This document shows, in pieces, positions 48,233 to 57,788 of a stretch of DNA of 64,000 bases. The notes under the pieces were generated by a model that did no database searches, was not told where the DNA came from, and saw only the letters and a program-made list of their open reading frames with translations. The position numbers and the translations under genes are program-made. Source of the DNA: Galliscardovia ingluviei (GTDB taxonomy: Bacteria; Actinomycetota; Actinomycetes; Actinomycetales; Bifidobacteriaceae). Position 1 is the stretch's first letter, and each line of letters begins with the position of its first letter. The stretch covers positions 310,001 to 374,000 of the forward strand of contig NZ_BMDH01000001.1 in NCBI RefSeq assembly GCF_014635685.1, given 5' to 3'.

Positions 48233-49062
48233 TGCTGTTTGAAAATAGCGATAAAGCTTCGCGCACTTGCAAATCCCGTCTGGCGAGCGATGTCGTTCAA
48301 TGATCCGGGGTATTGATACATCAAGAGATAGTAGGCATCTTCAAGGCGTAATGTAGTGAGATACTCTTTGAATGTAATTGAGCTATTTGCTTTAAAAAGA
48401 CGAGAAAAATATTCACGACTGTACCCAAAATATGAAGCGACATCTTGTGCTCTGAGTGCATGTCGTTTATGGGCATCAATATAGCCAAAAATAGGTTGCA
48501 TAATATTTTGCCCGTGTTGTGTTATTGGTTGTTTGCGACTTCCAACAGTAAATTTTCTAAATGTTAAATACGCTATTTCAAAGAGTAGGGCGTTAATTTT
48601 TAATGAACGTTCAGCGCTGATTGCTGATGTAAGATCATAAATTTGCATACACAAATCTATAAATTGAGCTCTATCCGCATCAGTGGCTTGAGGAGCATTG
48701 GGGCTAAGTAGCACATTATCTACCAAGTTATATACTTGGCGAAGTCGTACATCATCATATGTCATAGAGATAATAAGCGGATTTTTTCCATTGCGTTTCT
48801 CTTCTACAAAATTATGTAATTCATAGGGAGAAATAATACACATTTTGCCGGGATACAGTGCTTCGACTTTTGAACCTATGGTTACAGTGCCACTGCCTTA
48901 AATCACGTAATTCATTTCCAGTCCAGCATGCCAATGTGTTGGTACTAACTCTGGCTGCTGATGAATAAGTACTCTAGCGATATATCGTGAGGAACATGCA
49001 CTTTGTTCACAATAGTTTCTATCAATAACTGGGCTATCTTTAACGATGAACTCATTATTCAT
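48187..49062 (-). pseudogene. AraC-family regulator with one in-frame stop
   Basis: The full frame is 292 codons from ATG 49062. An N-terminal cupin domain is readable (RYIARVLIHQQPELVPTHWHAGLEMNYVI, in part), then a TAA at codon 55 (48898-48900), then GSGTVTIGSKVEALYPGKM in the same frame. The AraC double helix-turn-helix is intact at the C-terminus (RAQDVASYFGYSREYFSRLFK and DIARQTGFASARSFIAIFKQHYG). One base change (for example CAA to TAA) would explain the stop. It would have controlled the divergent sugar porter, perhaps together with the esterase. Confidence 0.85.
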
Positions 49063-49195
49063 GAATATCACCTCGGTACAAAGTACGTTACGAAAGTGCT
49101 ATAACTATGTCACAAAAAGTATATTTGTCATTCCGAGTATTCCTAATATTAAACAATGACAAGGTCGTCAAAGAAATACATAAGGGGGGATAGCC

Positions 49196-50626
49196 ATGTC
49201 ACAGTCTCATACTGCTACTGCACAATTAGCCCCAGCAGTAAAGCGCAAAATAATTGTGGTATGTTTATGTGCTGCAGTGGGCGGTTTCTTATTTGGTTAT
49301 GATACTTCTGTAATCAATGGTGCTGTTGATTCGATTGCGGGCACATAGTCTGGTTTTGGACTGAGTAGTGCTATGAGCGGTCTTTCGGTATCATGCGCAC
49401 TTCTAGGATGTGTACTTGGAGCATGGTTCACTAGTCAAATAGCTGATCGGTTTGGTAGAGTGCCTACTATTCTTATAGCGGCAATATTGTTTATTATCAG
49501 TTCTATTTTTTCAGCATTTGCTACTGGTATCTGGATGTTTATTTTCTTCCGTTTAGTCGGCGGATTAGGTGTTGGACTTACCTCGGTAATCGGACCAGCA
49601 TATATTGCAGAGATTACTCCTGCGCAGATGCGAGGATTCCTTGGAAGTTTTCAACAATTGGCGATTGCTTTAGGTATTTTGGCTTCAGTTATTGTAAATG
49701 CTGTTTTCGCAGGTATTTCTGGTAGTGCCGATAACCCATTCTGTTTTGGTGTTAGCACGTGGCGTTGGATGCTGCTTTCCATGATTGTTCCTGCGGTTAT
49801 TATGCTTATTGTTTCATTTACGCTTCCTGAATCTCCCCGATTCTTAGTGATGAAAGGCAAGGATAGTCAAGCGGAACATATTTTGGGAACAATTGTTGGT
49901 GAAGCTAACCCTAGGGCAAAAGTTGCTGAAATTCGCCACACTATGAACCACGAACATATTGCTCGTTTGCATGACTTGCGAGGTCCAACATTTGGTTTGA
50001 AAAAAGTTGTTTGGCTTGGCATTGGTATTGCTCTATTACAGCAGGTTTGTGGCATCAATATTATTTTGTATTATGACTCAAGTCTGTGGAAATCAGTTGG
50101 TTTTAGTGAACAAGCAGCTTTGAATATTTCTGTCTATCGCACTATTGCCGCGGTGCTTGCGACTGTTGTTTATATGGTAATTGTAGATAAAGTTGGTCGT
50201 CGTAATATTTTGAAGTGGGGCTCTGTTGCTATGGCAGTGTTCTTAGCAATTGCAAGTTTTGGCTTCCACCAAGCAACTATAACTGATGCTGGAATTTCGC
50301 TACCAGGTATTTGGAGACCGGTTACATTGCTTGCCGTGTACGCATTTTATGTGACATTCTGTCTAACATGGGGTCCAGCGATGTGGGTAGTTATTGGAGA
50401 AATATTCCCTAATGATATTCGTGCTCTTGGTGTGGCTGTTGCAACTGCATTTAACTGGATTGGCAACTTTGCAGTTTCTAATACATTCCCTCCTTTGAAG
50501 AATCTGATTGGGATTGGCAATGTTTATTTGATCTATGCGGTGTTTGCATTACTAGGATATGTGTTTGTTGTAAAGTTATTACCAGAAACTGCTGGTGTAA
50601 CTTTGGAAGATATGAAGGCAGAATAA
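49196..50626 (+). pseudogene. Sugar porter (MFS) with one in-frame stop
   Basis: ATG 49196, with AAGGGGGGA upstream, opens a 476-codon sugar/H+ symporter: AAVGGFLFGYDTSVINGAVDSI, then TAG at codon 51 (49346-49348), then SGFGLSSAMSGLSVSCALLG in the same frame and the rest intact, including DRFGRVPT, PESPRFLVMKG, QQVCGINIILYY and LLPETAGVTLEDM. All twelve spans are otherwise present. A single change (CAG to TAG) explains the stop. Internal restart at ATG 49373 would lose the first span. Confidence 0.88.
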
Positions 50627-50627
50627 T

Positions 50628-51665
50628 ATGTTCGCAAAAACACAAGAAAATATTGATAGAATACGCACTTTTACGCCGGTTGATGAGGATTTAGCGCAGA
50701 TACCAGCAGATATTGCGCGAGTAGCTATTGAAACTCGCGAACAATTTGGGCTTGGTGTTGATTCTTATCGCTGCCAACTATGGTGTGATCCTGATGGTAT
50801 TGATGTGTTTGCTGATATCGCGTATGCACAACCTACCGGTGATACGATTGCGCATATCAAAGCTCATAGTCTTGATATTTACCTACCGCATGACGCTTTG
50901 TTGCGAGGCGGAGCTACGTTGCCAGTGATTGTTGACATCCATGGCGGTGGTTTTGTTTACGGGTATAAGGATTTGAATCGCAATTTTGGCACTCACGTAG
51001 CATCATATGGTGTTGCTGTGGTGTCTTTGGGGTATCGTCTTGCTCCAACGACTGATTTTATGGGTCAATTGCAAGACATTTTTACCGCGCTACAGTGGTT
51101 ACAAGCTCACGCACACGAATACCCTATAGATTTGCGTAACTTGTTTATCACCGGCGACTCCGCAGGGGCAACCCTTGCACTCTACACAGCTGCAGCTCTC
51201 AATAGCACTGTAGTCGGTGAGCAGCTGCATTGTCCAATACAAGATTTGCCGGTTCGAGGTACGATATTCCAATCCGGATTATTTGAGTTGGAACCATTTA
51301 CACGTGGGTCATCTACCACGGATACGCTGCCATACATCGCCCAAATGGGAGGGACATTCTTCACATCGTTCGCCGAACAAACTACAGAGGAATTGCAATC
51401 TATGCAAGGGCTTGTACAATATGCGCAGTTGCCACCATCGGTAGTTATTACGAGTTCCGATGATTTCTTGGAAACGCAGTCATTACTATTTGCTGCAGCT
51501 ATGCGACAGCGTGGTAATTATTGTGAAATCTACGATGTTGTGCCTACTAAAGGTAAGACATTAGGTCATGTTTTTCCTGTGGGGCAGGTTTGGCTCGAAG
51601 AGTCACAGCAAGTATTTGAAATCATGCAACGTTTTGTTTTTGATCATTCACAATATTATCTCTAG
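50628..51665 (+). CDS. Alpha/beta hydrolase esterase (hormone-sensitive lipase type)
   Basis: A 345-residue esterase. The oxyanion motif is HGGGFVYG (about residue 105), the nucleophile is Ser in GDSAGA (about residue 177), and candidate Asp and His lie in TSSDDFLET and LGHVFPVG near the end. No signal peptide, so it acts in the cytoplasm. It starts one base after the porter stop, so the two form one transcript. It would remove acyl groups from an imported sugar or glycoside. It remains intact although its regulator and porter are broken. Confidence 0.85.
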   Translation: MFAKTQENIDRIRTFTPVDEDLAQIPADIARVAIETREQFGLGVDSYRCQLWCDPDGIDVFADIAYAQPTGDTIAHIKAHSLDIYLPHDALLRGGATLPVIVDIHGGGFVYGYKDLNRNFGTHVASYGVAVVSLGYRLAPTTDFMGQLQDIFTALQWLQAHAHEYPIDLRNLFITGDSAGATLALYTAAALNSTVVGEQLHCPIQDLPVRGTIFQSGLFELEPFTRGSSTTDTLPYIAQMGGTFFTSFAEQTTEELQSMQGLVQYAQLPPSVVITSSDDFLETQSLLFAAAMRQRGNYCEIYDVVPTKGKTLGHVFPVGQVWLEESQQVFEIMQRFVFDHSQYYL

Positions 51666-51877
51666 TAGTTTCTCTAGAAATATCGTTGGATGAAACTTTC
51701 GCTAATTCACTCACATCGCGTATATGCACACTTTCGTGCATGCAGTTTTCAATTGCTGTGATATGGATAAGCGTTATGCGCATGCGCTTTGTGCGCTATT
51801 ACATGTCGTAGTATATGCAAGAGTGTGGTTCTAAATACATTGTATGCTTGCATATGCGTTATGCATGTATCTGTTTA

Positions 51878-53995
51878 CTACACAATAGTGAGCGTAATAG
51901 TAGTGGCATTGCCTTGTGTATCGCGCAGACGTACGTCGCCTCCGCTGGAATACGATTTGCCGTCTACACTTATTTCACGTACTGTGCCAAAAATGCCGCC
52001 AAGGACACGATTGGTAGTGACTTTGAATCCAAGTTGTTCAAGGGTTTGTGTTACCTGCTTTTCATTTTTGCCAATTAAGTTTTCAGGAATATGAGCAGTT
52101 TCAGGACCCTTGGAAATCACCACATCTACAGTATCACCCCAATGCAATTGAGCATTCGCGTGTTCAGAGGTGCTGATGACAGTGCCAGCAGGAACACTAT
52201 CACTAAACTCCTCACTGCTATTTGCTTTGAGCTGTGCTTCCTGTAATGCAGCCTGTGCTTCGTCCCATGACTTTCCTTCAATATCAGGCATACTCACAGG
52301 TTTTGGTCCAAGAGAAAGCACAACAGTTACTGCTTCATTATGGTTCAGTGTGCTTCCTGGGTCTGGAGTAATACTAATCAAGGCGCCTTGTGGATGATCT
52401 ATGGAGTATTCGTCTGAGGATTCATCATGGATAATATTGGTGAATCCAGCTTCCCGTAATGCTGCTAATGGTTTGGTATTGTTGGTCGATCCAAGCTGGG
52501 TAATATCTTCTGGAATAGTGGCTTGTTGAATGCCTTGTGAGACGGTCACAATCAGCGTACCACTATGTTTATTGATATGGTCTCCCACATGTTCAGGCGA
52601 AGTAGTAGTAATATAGCCTCGTTTTATCGTGTCGCTATAGTCATGCTTCACTTCATAAGGGATATTTGCTACTTTCAGCGTTGATTCATACTCTTTCCAT
52701 GACGCTCCTTTTAGCGAGCATGGCTTATCATCAACGCATTGAATATCGGTTGGTGCTGGCAGTTGCCAGTAGCTTCCAGGTCCTGCTTGCGTCCACCACC
52801 ATGCGCCTGCCGCAATTGCAAGAGCAAGTACTACAGCACTGATAATGCTGATAAGTGCGATACGTCGTTTGTTATGCGGTTGATTCGTGCTTTGCTGATC
52901 TGCTTGTGCAGCTTGCGTTTGGTGCAAGGCCTGAGTTGGAGCATCAGAAGGAGTGTTGCCTAGTGTTTGCGTTGCTTGTGTATTGTCTGTTAAAGCCGCA
53001 GTTTCAAGCATTTGGTCTGCTTGTAGTGGTGACTGCTCTATACCAGAGTTTGTAGTTTGTTGCTGCATTGCCGCGGTGTGTTGGGCTTGAGGCAGCAGAC
53101 TCGTGTAATGCTCAGTAGTATCGCCAAGACGCAAGGCAAGTTGTTCAGGAGTTAAACTCTGCATACACGTGCGTACAAGAGCTAGGGCAACAGCGCCATC
53201 TTGTGGGCGATTTTCAATATTGCGTGCAGCAAGAGTGCTAATCAATGTTGATACTGAACCAGGAATTCTAGTGTCAAGGGCATGTAATGCTGGCACATCC
53301 TCGTGTACGTGCTTGAACATAACGGTTACTGTATTTTCAGATTGGAATGGCAGTTTTCCAGTAAGCATTTCCCAAGCCATAATGCCAACTGAATAAATAT
53401 CTCCCTGCGCAGTGGCTTGATTATGTTCGATCATCTCTGGAGCAAGGTAGCCTGCTGTGCCAAGTAGCATGCCAGTTGTTGCAAGTGTAGCTTGTGATGT
53501 GGCTTTTGCTAATCCAAAATCTGTAATGCGCACACGTCCGCGATCAGTGAGCATAATATTTTCTGGCTTCATATCACGGTGAATAATACCTGCAGCATGA
53601 GCCGCGGCTAAACCTTCTAGAATGCCGTCAACAATACGGAGTGTTTCGCGTACAGTGCATGTTCCGCGTCGTTCCAGCTCTTGTCGCAGAGTAACACCAT
53701 GCACATATTCCATAACCAAATATTCAAGACCGTTGTAGCTGCCAGTATCATAAATTTGCACAATATGAGGATTAGAAATTTTGGCAGCTGACTGAGCTTC
53801 TCTATGGAAACGCTCAATGAACTGATCTTTATGTGGTCCTTGGGCTAATTGCACATGCATAACTTTTACAGCCACATCACGCTCAAGTTTAATATCGGTT
53901 GCTTGATAGACGGTTGCCATTCCGCCTTGTGCTATAAGTTTGGTGATCTGGTATCGCCCGTCAATAAGTTCACCAATTTGTGGTTGTGTCGCCAT
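51878..53995 (-). CDS. pknB: PASTA-domain Ser/Thr protein kinase PknB
   Basis: Membrane kinase sensing cell-wall fragments and controlling growth. The kinase domain (residues 8-270) has GGMATVYQA, catalytic HRDMKPENIML (about 137) and DFGLAKA. A Gln/Thr-rich juxtamembrane region of about 100 residues precedes one span near 375-398. The outer part holds about four PASTA units, for example VSMPDIEGKSWDEAQAALQEA and AHIPENLIGKNEKQVTQTLEQLGF, and ends RDTQGNATTITLTIV. I choose ATG 53995 (MATQPQ) because AAGGA is six bases away, whereas ATG 54001 abuts it. It follows the isoprenyl synthase gene by 38 bases. Confidence 0.94.
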   Translation of the reverse strand: MATQPQIGELIDGRYQITKLIAQGGMATVYQATDIKLERDVAVKVMHVQLAQGPHKDQFIERFHREAQSAAKISNPHIVQIYDTGSYNGLEYLVMEYVHGVTLRQELERRGTCTVRETLRIVDGILEGLAAAHAAGIIHRDMKPENIMLTDRGRVRITDFGLAKATSQATLATTGMLLGTAGYLAPEMIEHNQATAQGDIYSVGIMAWEMLTGKLPFQSENTVTVMFKHVHEDVPALHALDTRIPGSVSTLISTLAARNIENRPQDGAVALALVRTCMQSLTPEQLALRLGDTTEHYTSLLPQAQHTAAMQQQTTNSGIEQSPLQADQMLETAALTDNTQATQTLGNTPSDAPTQALHQTQAAQADQQSTNQPHNKRRIALISIISAVVLALAIAAGAWWWTQAGPGSYWQLPAPTDIQCVDDKPCSLKGASWKEYESTLKVANIPYEVKHDYSDTIKRGYITTTSPEHVGDHINKHSGTLIVTVSQGIQQATIPEDITQLGSTNNTKPLAALREAGFTNIIHDESSDEYSIDHPQGALISITPDPGSTLNHNEAVTVVLSLGPKPVSMPDIEGKSWDEAQAALQEAQLKANSSEEFSDSVPAGTVISTSEHANAQLHWGDTVDVVISKGPETAHIPENLIGKNEKQVTQTLEQLGFKVTTNRVLGGIFGTVREISVDGKSYSSGGDVRLRDTQGNATTITLTIV

Positions 53996-54033
53996 GTACA
54001 TTCCTTCATGTTGTGCAATGACACTATTGTACT

Positions 54034-55281
54034 CTACTCATGCACTTGGGGGATGAAGAGTGAACAAGTTGCAAGTATATTGTCGATATTGGGCGTAGTA
54101 AATGACAGTTCTTTTGCTGCACGTTGTAAACAACCTACTGATTGTTGGTAGAGCACAGTAATGCGTGATTGTGATTGCTTCACTGCGCCACTGCTATGCA
54201 TGAGCTCAATAATTCGCTTACATGTTGCTTCGTCTCGGTGTGCTTGCATATATGCATTGATAATAAACTCACGCTGTGTTGTATCTACTGCTTGCAGTGT
54301 GTCAGCAAGCAGTATTGTACGTTTACCTTCACGAATATCGCCACCTAATGGCTTACCGCTGTGATGGGGATTTGCGGTAACGTCGATAAGATCATCTGCA
54401 ATCTGAAACGCTAATCCTAATGGCAATCCTACGCGCATACTCCACGCGTGAGCAACTTGTGGATGTAAACCTGCAGCAAGACCTGCTAAGGCAAGGGGAG
54501 CGATAGTGGTGTAGCTTGCTGTTTTCCAGCGGTAGACTTTCATAGCGTTTGCAATAATTGCTTGTGGCTCGTCAAGTGGCATGTGTTCGCTGGCTAAATC
54601 AAGTATTTGACCGAGTTCGACATCGCGATGCATATTCATAAATCGGTGAAGTATATGTTGGCTGAACACAGGTTCATGGTGAGCAATGTTGAGATCGGCG
54701 AGGACGCTCATGCTTATAGTAGTAAGTAAATCGCCAAACATAATGCCAAGCCCAGTACCGCTAACGCCAGGACGAGCAAGAGCACGGTGTGCTGTGGGCT
54801 TGCCGCGGCGAGTATCAGCATCGTCGATAATATCGTCATGGACAAGAGCCGCGGTCTGATACATTTCGATGGCACTAGCGAGGCTCACCATAGCATCGCG
54901 ATCTATGGAATTGCCGATACGTGTATGGGCGCATTCATCGCCATGGGTACACGAGGATGGCTCGCTGTTTGTAGTTTGTTGGCAAGCATCGAACCATGCT
55001 AATGCGAGTAGGGCGCGGAGGCGTTTTCCTCCAGTATTTGATGTGTGTGCTTGTGTGGCAATATCTTCGATAAGTGGGTAGTAATAGTCAGTGCTTTCAG
55101 CGCAACGACTGAAATTGCATTGTTGGTCGATAAGCTGATTAATGCGCGCTTCTATAGCTTCACGATCAGTATCAAGAGTATGCAGTATTTCGTAGTTTGT
55201 TGCCGCATCAAGTTGTTGCGAAACATCGTGTGTATTGGTGGAGGTCAGTGATTGCTGACTATTGCTGTGGAGTATACCCAT
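54034..55281 (-). CDS. Polyprenyl (isoprenyl) diphosphate synthase
   Basis: Chain-elongating trans-prenyltransferase that makes long isoprenyl diphosphates for membrane or cell-wall carriers. Both Asp-rich motifs are present: HDDIIDDADTRRG (about residue 148) and QIADDLIDV (about 293), with GKRLRALLALA before the first. It is longer (415 aa) than typical enzymes because of an N-terminal 60-residue extension and an insertion rich in Cys, Ser and His (about residues 97-125). It lies upstream of pknB on the same strand. The chain length cannot be read with confidence. Confidence 0.9.
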   Translation of the reverse strand: MGILHSNSQQSLTSTNTHDVSQQLDAATNYEILHTLDTDREAIEARINQLIDQQCNFSRCAESTDYYYPLIEDIATQAHTSNTGGKRLRALLALAWFDACQQTTNSEPSSCTHGDECAHTRIGNSIDRDAMVSLASAIEMYQTAALVHDDIIDDADTRRGKPTAHRALARPGVSGTGLGIMFGDLLTTISMSVLADLNIAHHEPVFSQHILHRFMNMHRDVELGQILDLASEHMPLDEPQAIIANAMKVYRWKTASYTTIAPLALAGLAAGLHPQVAHAWSMRVGLPLGLAFQIADDLIDVTANPHHSGKPLGGDIREGKRTILLADTLQAVDTTQREFIINAYMQAHRDEATCKRIIELMHSSGAVKQSQSRITVLYQQSVGCLQRAAKELSFTTPNIDNILATCSLFIPQVHE

Positions 55282-55461
55282 GGTATTGAGCGTAGTAGAT
55301 GGTCAGTAAAAGTAGCTTACGCACAGTTTTGTATGCTAATAGACTACATACATTCGATAACAATTCCAAGATATATGGATTCTTGCTGCAAACTCTGACA
55401 CTGTAAGACATAGCAAATAAAAGCGCCAGCAGCATGGCATACAGCGATATAGGGAGAAAAT

Positions 55462-56202
55462 ATGACTATTGCAGTAGGTATTCCAGGGTGGGTAGCGGCA
55501 TATTGTGATCAACAGCAGGACGAGCATAGTGTGCGTGAGTTCGTTATTCACCATACTTCACCAGTGGATCAGTCGATGGCATCGCCACCTATGCAATACA
55601 GTGAAGAGGATATAGAGCAAGCGTTACACAAACACCAACAATTGCGTATGGAACAGGGTATTGTCAAAGCAGATACCATGCTTATCAAACGATATATTGC
55701 GAAGTGGCTTGATTGTTTGGAACATGGTATTACCGCACCACAATATGAAACGTGGAAGCATACGTGTGTAGCTATGCATGTACATCGACCGGCTCGAGAT
55801 GCATGTATTTTGAGTGTACTTGATGAAACACTAGATATTGCAGATATGGAGCTGTTGTCCATTGGAGTACCAAGAACACCATGCGCTCGCAAAACCGCTG
55901 AGATTATCGAGCGGGCATATAAGGATAAGTCGCTGCGTCCTAACCTTGTCCGTTGTCAGCATGGCATTGACTATCTTGTTGAAGTGGTGCGTTGTGTGCC
56001 TTATGAATACAGCGAGCAAGCGTTTGCTGCATTAACGTATATATTATGGTTTGTTGGACAGCAAACACAAAGTTATGCGTGCGCCCAGCAGACCTTAGCA
56101 ATAAATGCGACGAATACTCTGGCCAAGATTATTGAGCAGGCTATTATACGTGGATTATTTCCTCGATGGGTGGGGCAAACTCAGCAATTGTGCAGATTAT
56201 AG
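55462..56202 (+). CDS. DUF4192-like hypothetical protein
   Basis: A 246-residue soluble protein. The C-terminal third (ALTYILWFVGQQTQSYACAQQTLAINATNTLAKIIEQAI, quoted in part: QQTLAINATNTLAKI) matches the pattern of actinobacterial DUF4192 proteins, in which a helix-rich tail follows a variable N-terminus. The ATG at 55462 has GGGAGAAA upstream. It stands before sigA, a neighbourhood I recall for DUF4192 in related genomes. Function unknown. Confidence 0.65.
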   Translation: MTIAVGIPGWVAAYCDQQQDEHSVREFVIHHTSPVDQSMASPPMQYSEEDIEQALHKHQQLRMEQGIVKADTMLIKRYIAKWLDCLEHGITAPQYETWKHTCVAMHVHRPARDACILSVLDETLDIADMELLSIGVPRTPCARKTAEIIERAYKDKSLRPNLVRCQHGIDYLVEVVRCVPYEYSEQAFAALTYILWFVGQQTQSYACAQQTLAINATNTLAKIIEQAIIRGLFPRWVGQTQQLCRL

Positions 56203-56342
56203 CCGAAATTTCGCCACGCGCAAGAGTGTTGCGGGGAATAATCGTCTTGGCAACATGGTTAGCTCAGTAGTTGACATTGCCTCGCATAGCTATGCCCTAT
56301 GAAGGAAATAGGGTATGTGCGGGCTCGATTCAGGAGGAGACA

Positions 56343-57698
56343 TTGGCCACCGAAAAGACGGCATCTCGCAAGACGAAGGCATCTAGCACGAAAACTGTTA
56401 GTACAAAAAAATCTTCAAAGGCAAAGTCACAAGTTGAGGATAAAGATTTGCAGCAACTTGATGACGAGGATATGGATGATACGAGCTTAGATCTCGAAGA
56501 CACTGATCCAGATGATGACGAGATTGGTGCTGATCTAGATGACGATCTCACCGATGATTTAGACGATGATCTCAACGATCTTGACAGTGATGATGATTTT
56601 GACAACGATCTCGATAATGACGATGATAGTGATGAAGATCATCATGATGATGACGATGAGGATAGTAAGCCAGAGCCTCCAGCACAGCCAACGGAAAAAG
56701 GCGCATATGTTGTTACCTACTTTGATGATGACGACAACTACACGCCTTCAGGCAATCCAAAGCGTCGAGTAATCGCAACCGGTGCTACTGCAGATCCTGT
56801 AAAAGATTATCTCAAGCAAATTGGTCGTGTTAACCTGCTGAATGCAGAACAAGAAGTTGATTTATCAGAGCGCATTGAGGCTGGCTTATATGCCCAACAC
56901 CTGCTTGATACCGAAGGCGATACACTCGATTTTAAGCGTCGCCGTGAATTAAAGTGGGCTGCTAATGATGGTCGTAAGGCCAAGGATCATTTGCTTGAAG
57001 CAAATCTTCGTTTGGTGGTCTCCCTTGCTAAGCGCTATACCGGTCGTGGCATGCTATTCCTCGACTTAATTCAGGAAGGCAATCTGGGTCTGATTCGTGC
57101 TGTAGAAAAGTTTGACTGGAAGAAGGGCTTTAAGTTCTCCACGTATGCCACATGGTGGATTCGTCAGGCGATTACCCGTGCTATGGCTGATCAGGCACGC
57201 ACTATTCGCGTTCCAGTGCATATGGTGGAAGTTATTAACAAGCTTTCTCGTGTACAGCGTCAGATGTTGCAGGATTTGGGTCGTGAACCTACGCCTGATG
57301 AATTGGCTCGTGAGCTCGATATGCCAGTTGAAAAAGTGCAGGAAGTGCAAAAGTATGGACGTGAGCCAATTTCCTTGCACACACCTTTGGGTGAGGACGG
57401 CGATTCTGAGTTTGGCGATTTGATTGAAGATACAGATGCTATTGCGCCGTCTGAGGCAGTTGCGTTCTCGTTGCTTCAAGAGCAGTTTAAGCAAGTGCTT
57501 GAGACACTGTCTCCTCGTGAGGCTGGTGTTATTAAGATGCGTTATGGTTTGGAAGACGGTCAACCAAAGACACTTGACGATATTGGGCGCGTCTATGGAG
57601 TAACTCGTGAACGTATTCGTCAGATTGAGTCTAAGACAATGTCTAAGCTCCGTCACCCATCACGTTCACAAACCTTGCGTGATTTCTTGGATCAGTGA
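56343..57698 (+). CDS. sigA: Primary RNA polymerase sigma factor (RpoD/HrdB type)
   Basis: Housekeeping sigma-70 factor. I choose TTG 56343 because AGGAGGAGA stands two to three bases before it, a far better site than any ATG upstream; this gives 451 residues. The N-terminus is Lys/Ser-rich, then very acidic (long Asp runs, about residues 45-110). Region 1.2 begins [16 protein letters not shown]. Region 2 reads [31 protein letters not shown] (in part) and region 4.2 is [20 protein letters not shown]. It is followed by a terminator and parE. Confidence 0.96.
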   Translation: MATEKTASRKTKASSTKTVSTKKSSKAKSQVEDKDLQQLDDEDMDDTSLDLEDTDPDDDEIGADLDDDLTDDLDDDLNDLDSDDDFDNDLDNDDDSDEDHHDDDDEDSKPEPPAQPTEKGAYVVTYFDDDDNYTPSGNPKRRVIATGATADPVKDYLKQIGRVNLLNAEQEVDLSERIEAGLYAQHLLDTEGDTLDFKRRRELKWAANDGRKAKDHLLEANLRLVVSLAKRYTGRGMLFLDLIQEGNLGLIRAVEKFDWKKGFKFSTYATWWIRQAITRAMADQARTIRVPVHMVEVINKLSRVQRQMLQDLGREPTPDELARELDMPVEKVQEVQKYGREPISLHTPLGEDGDSEFGDLIEDTDAIAPSEAVAFSLLQEQFKQVLETLSPREAGVIKMRYGLEDGQPKTLDDIGRVYGVTRERIRQIESKTMSKLRHPSRSQTLRDFLDQ

Positions 57699-57707
57699 CG
57701 TGCTTTG

Positions 57708-57744
57708 ATAGGCATACTGCATGGGTGTAGTATGCCTATTTGTT
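57708..57744 (+). terminator. Terminator after sigA
   Basis: ATAGGCATACT / AGTATGCCTAT with a 10-base loop, followed by TTGTTGT. Confidence 0.8.
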
Positions 57745-57788
57745 GTGTTAACCGGTAGTACTCTCTGGAAAACTATAAGAGGGAAGTA

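Noticed and set aside
42969-49348. Stop-codon readthrough or recoding as the explanation of the three in-frame stops
   Set aside because: TGA, TAA and TAG are each involved, all serve as normal stops elsewhere in the window, and the integrase has further damage.
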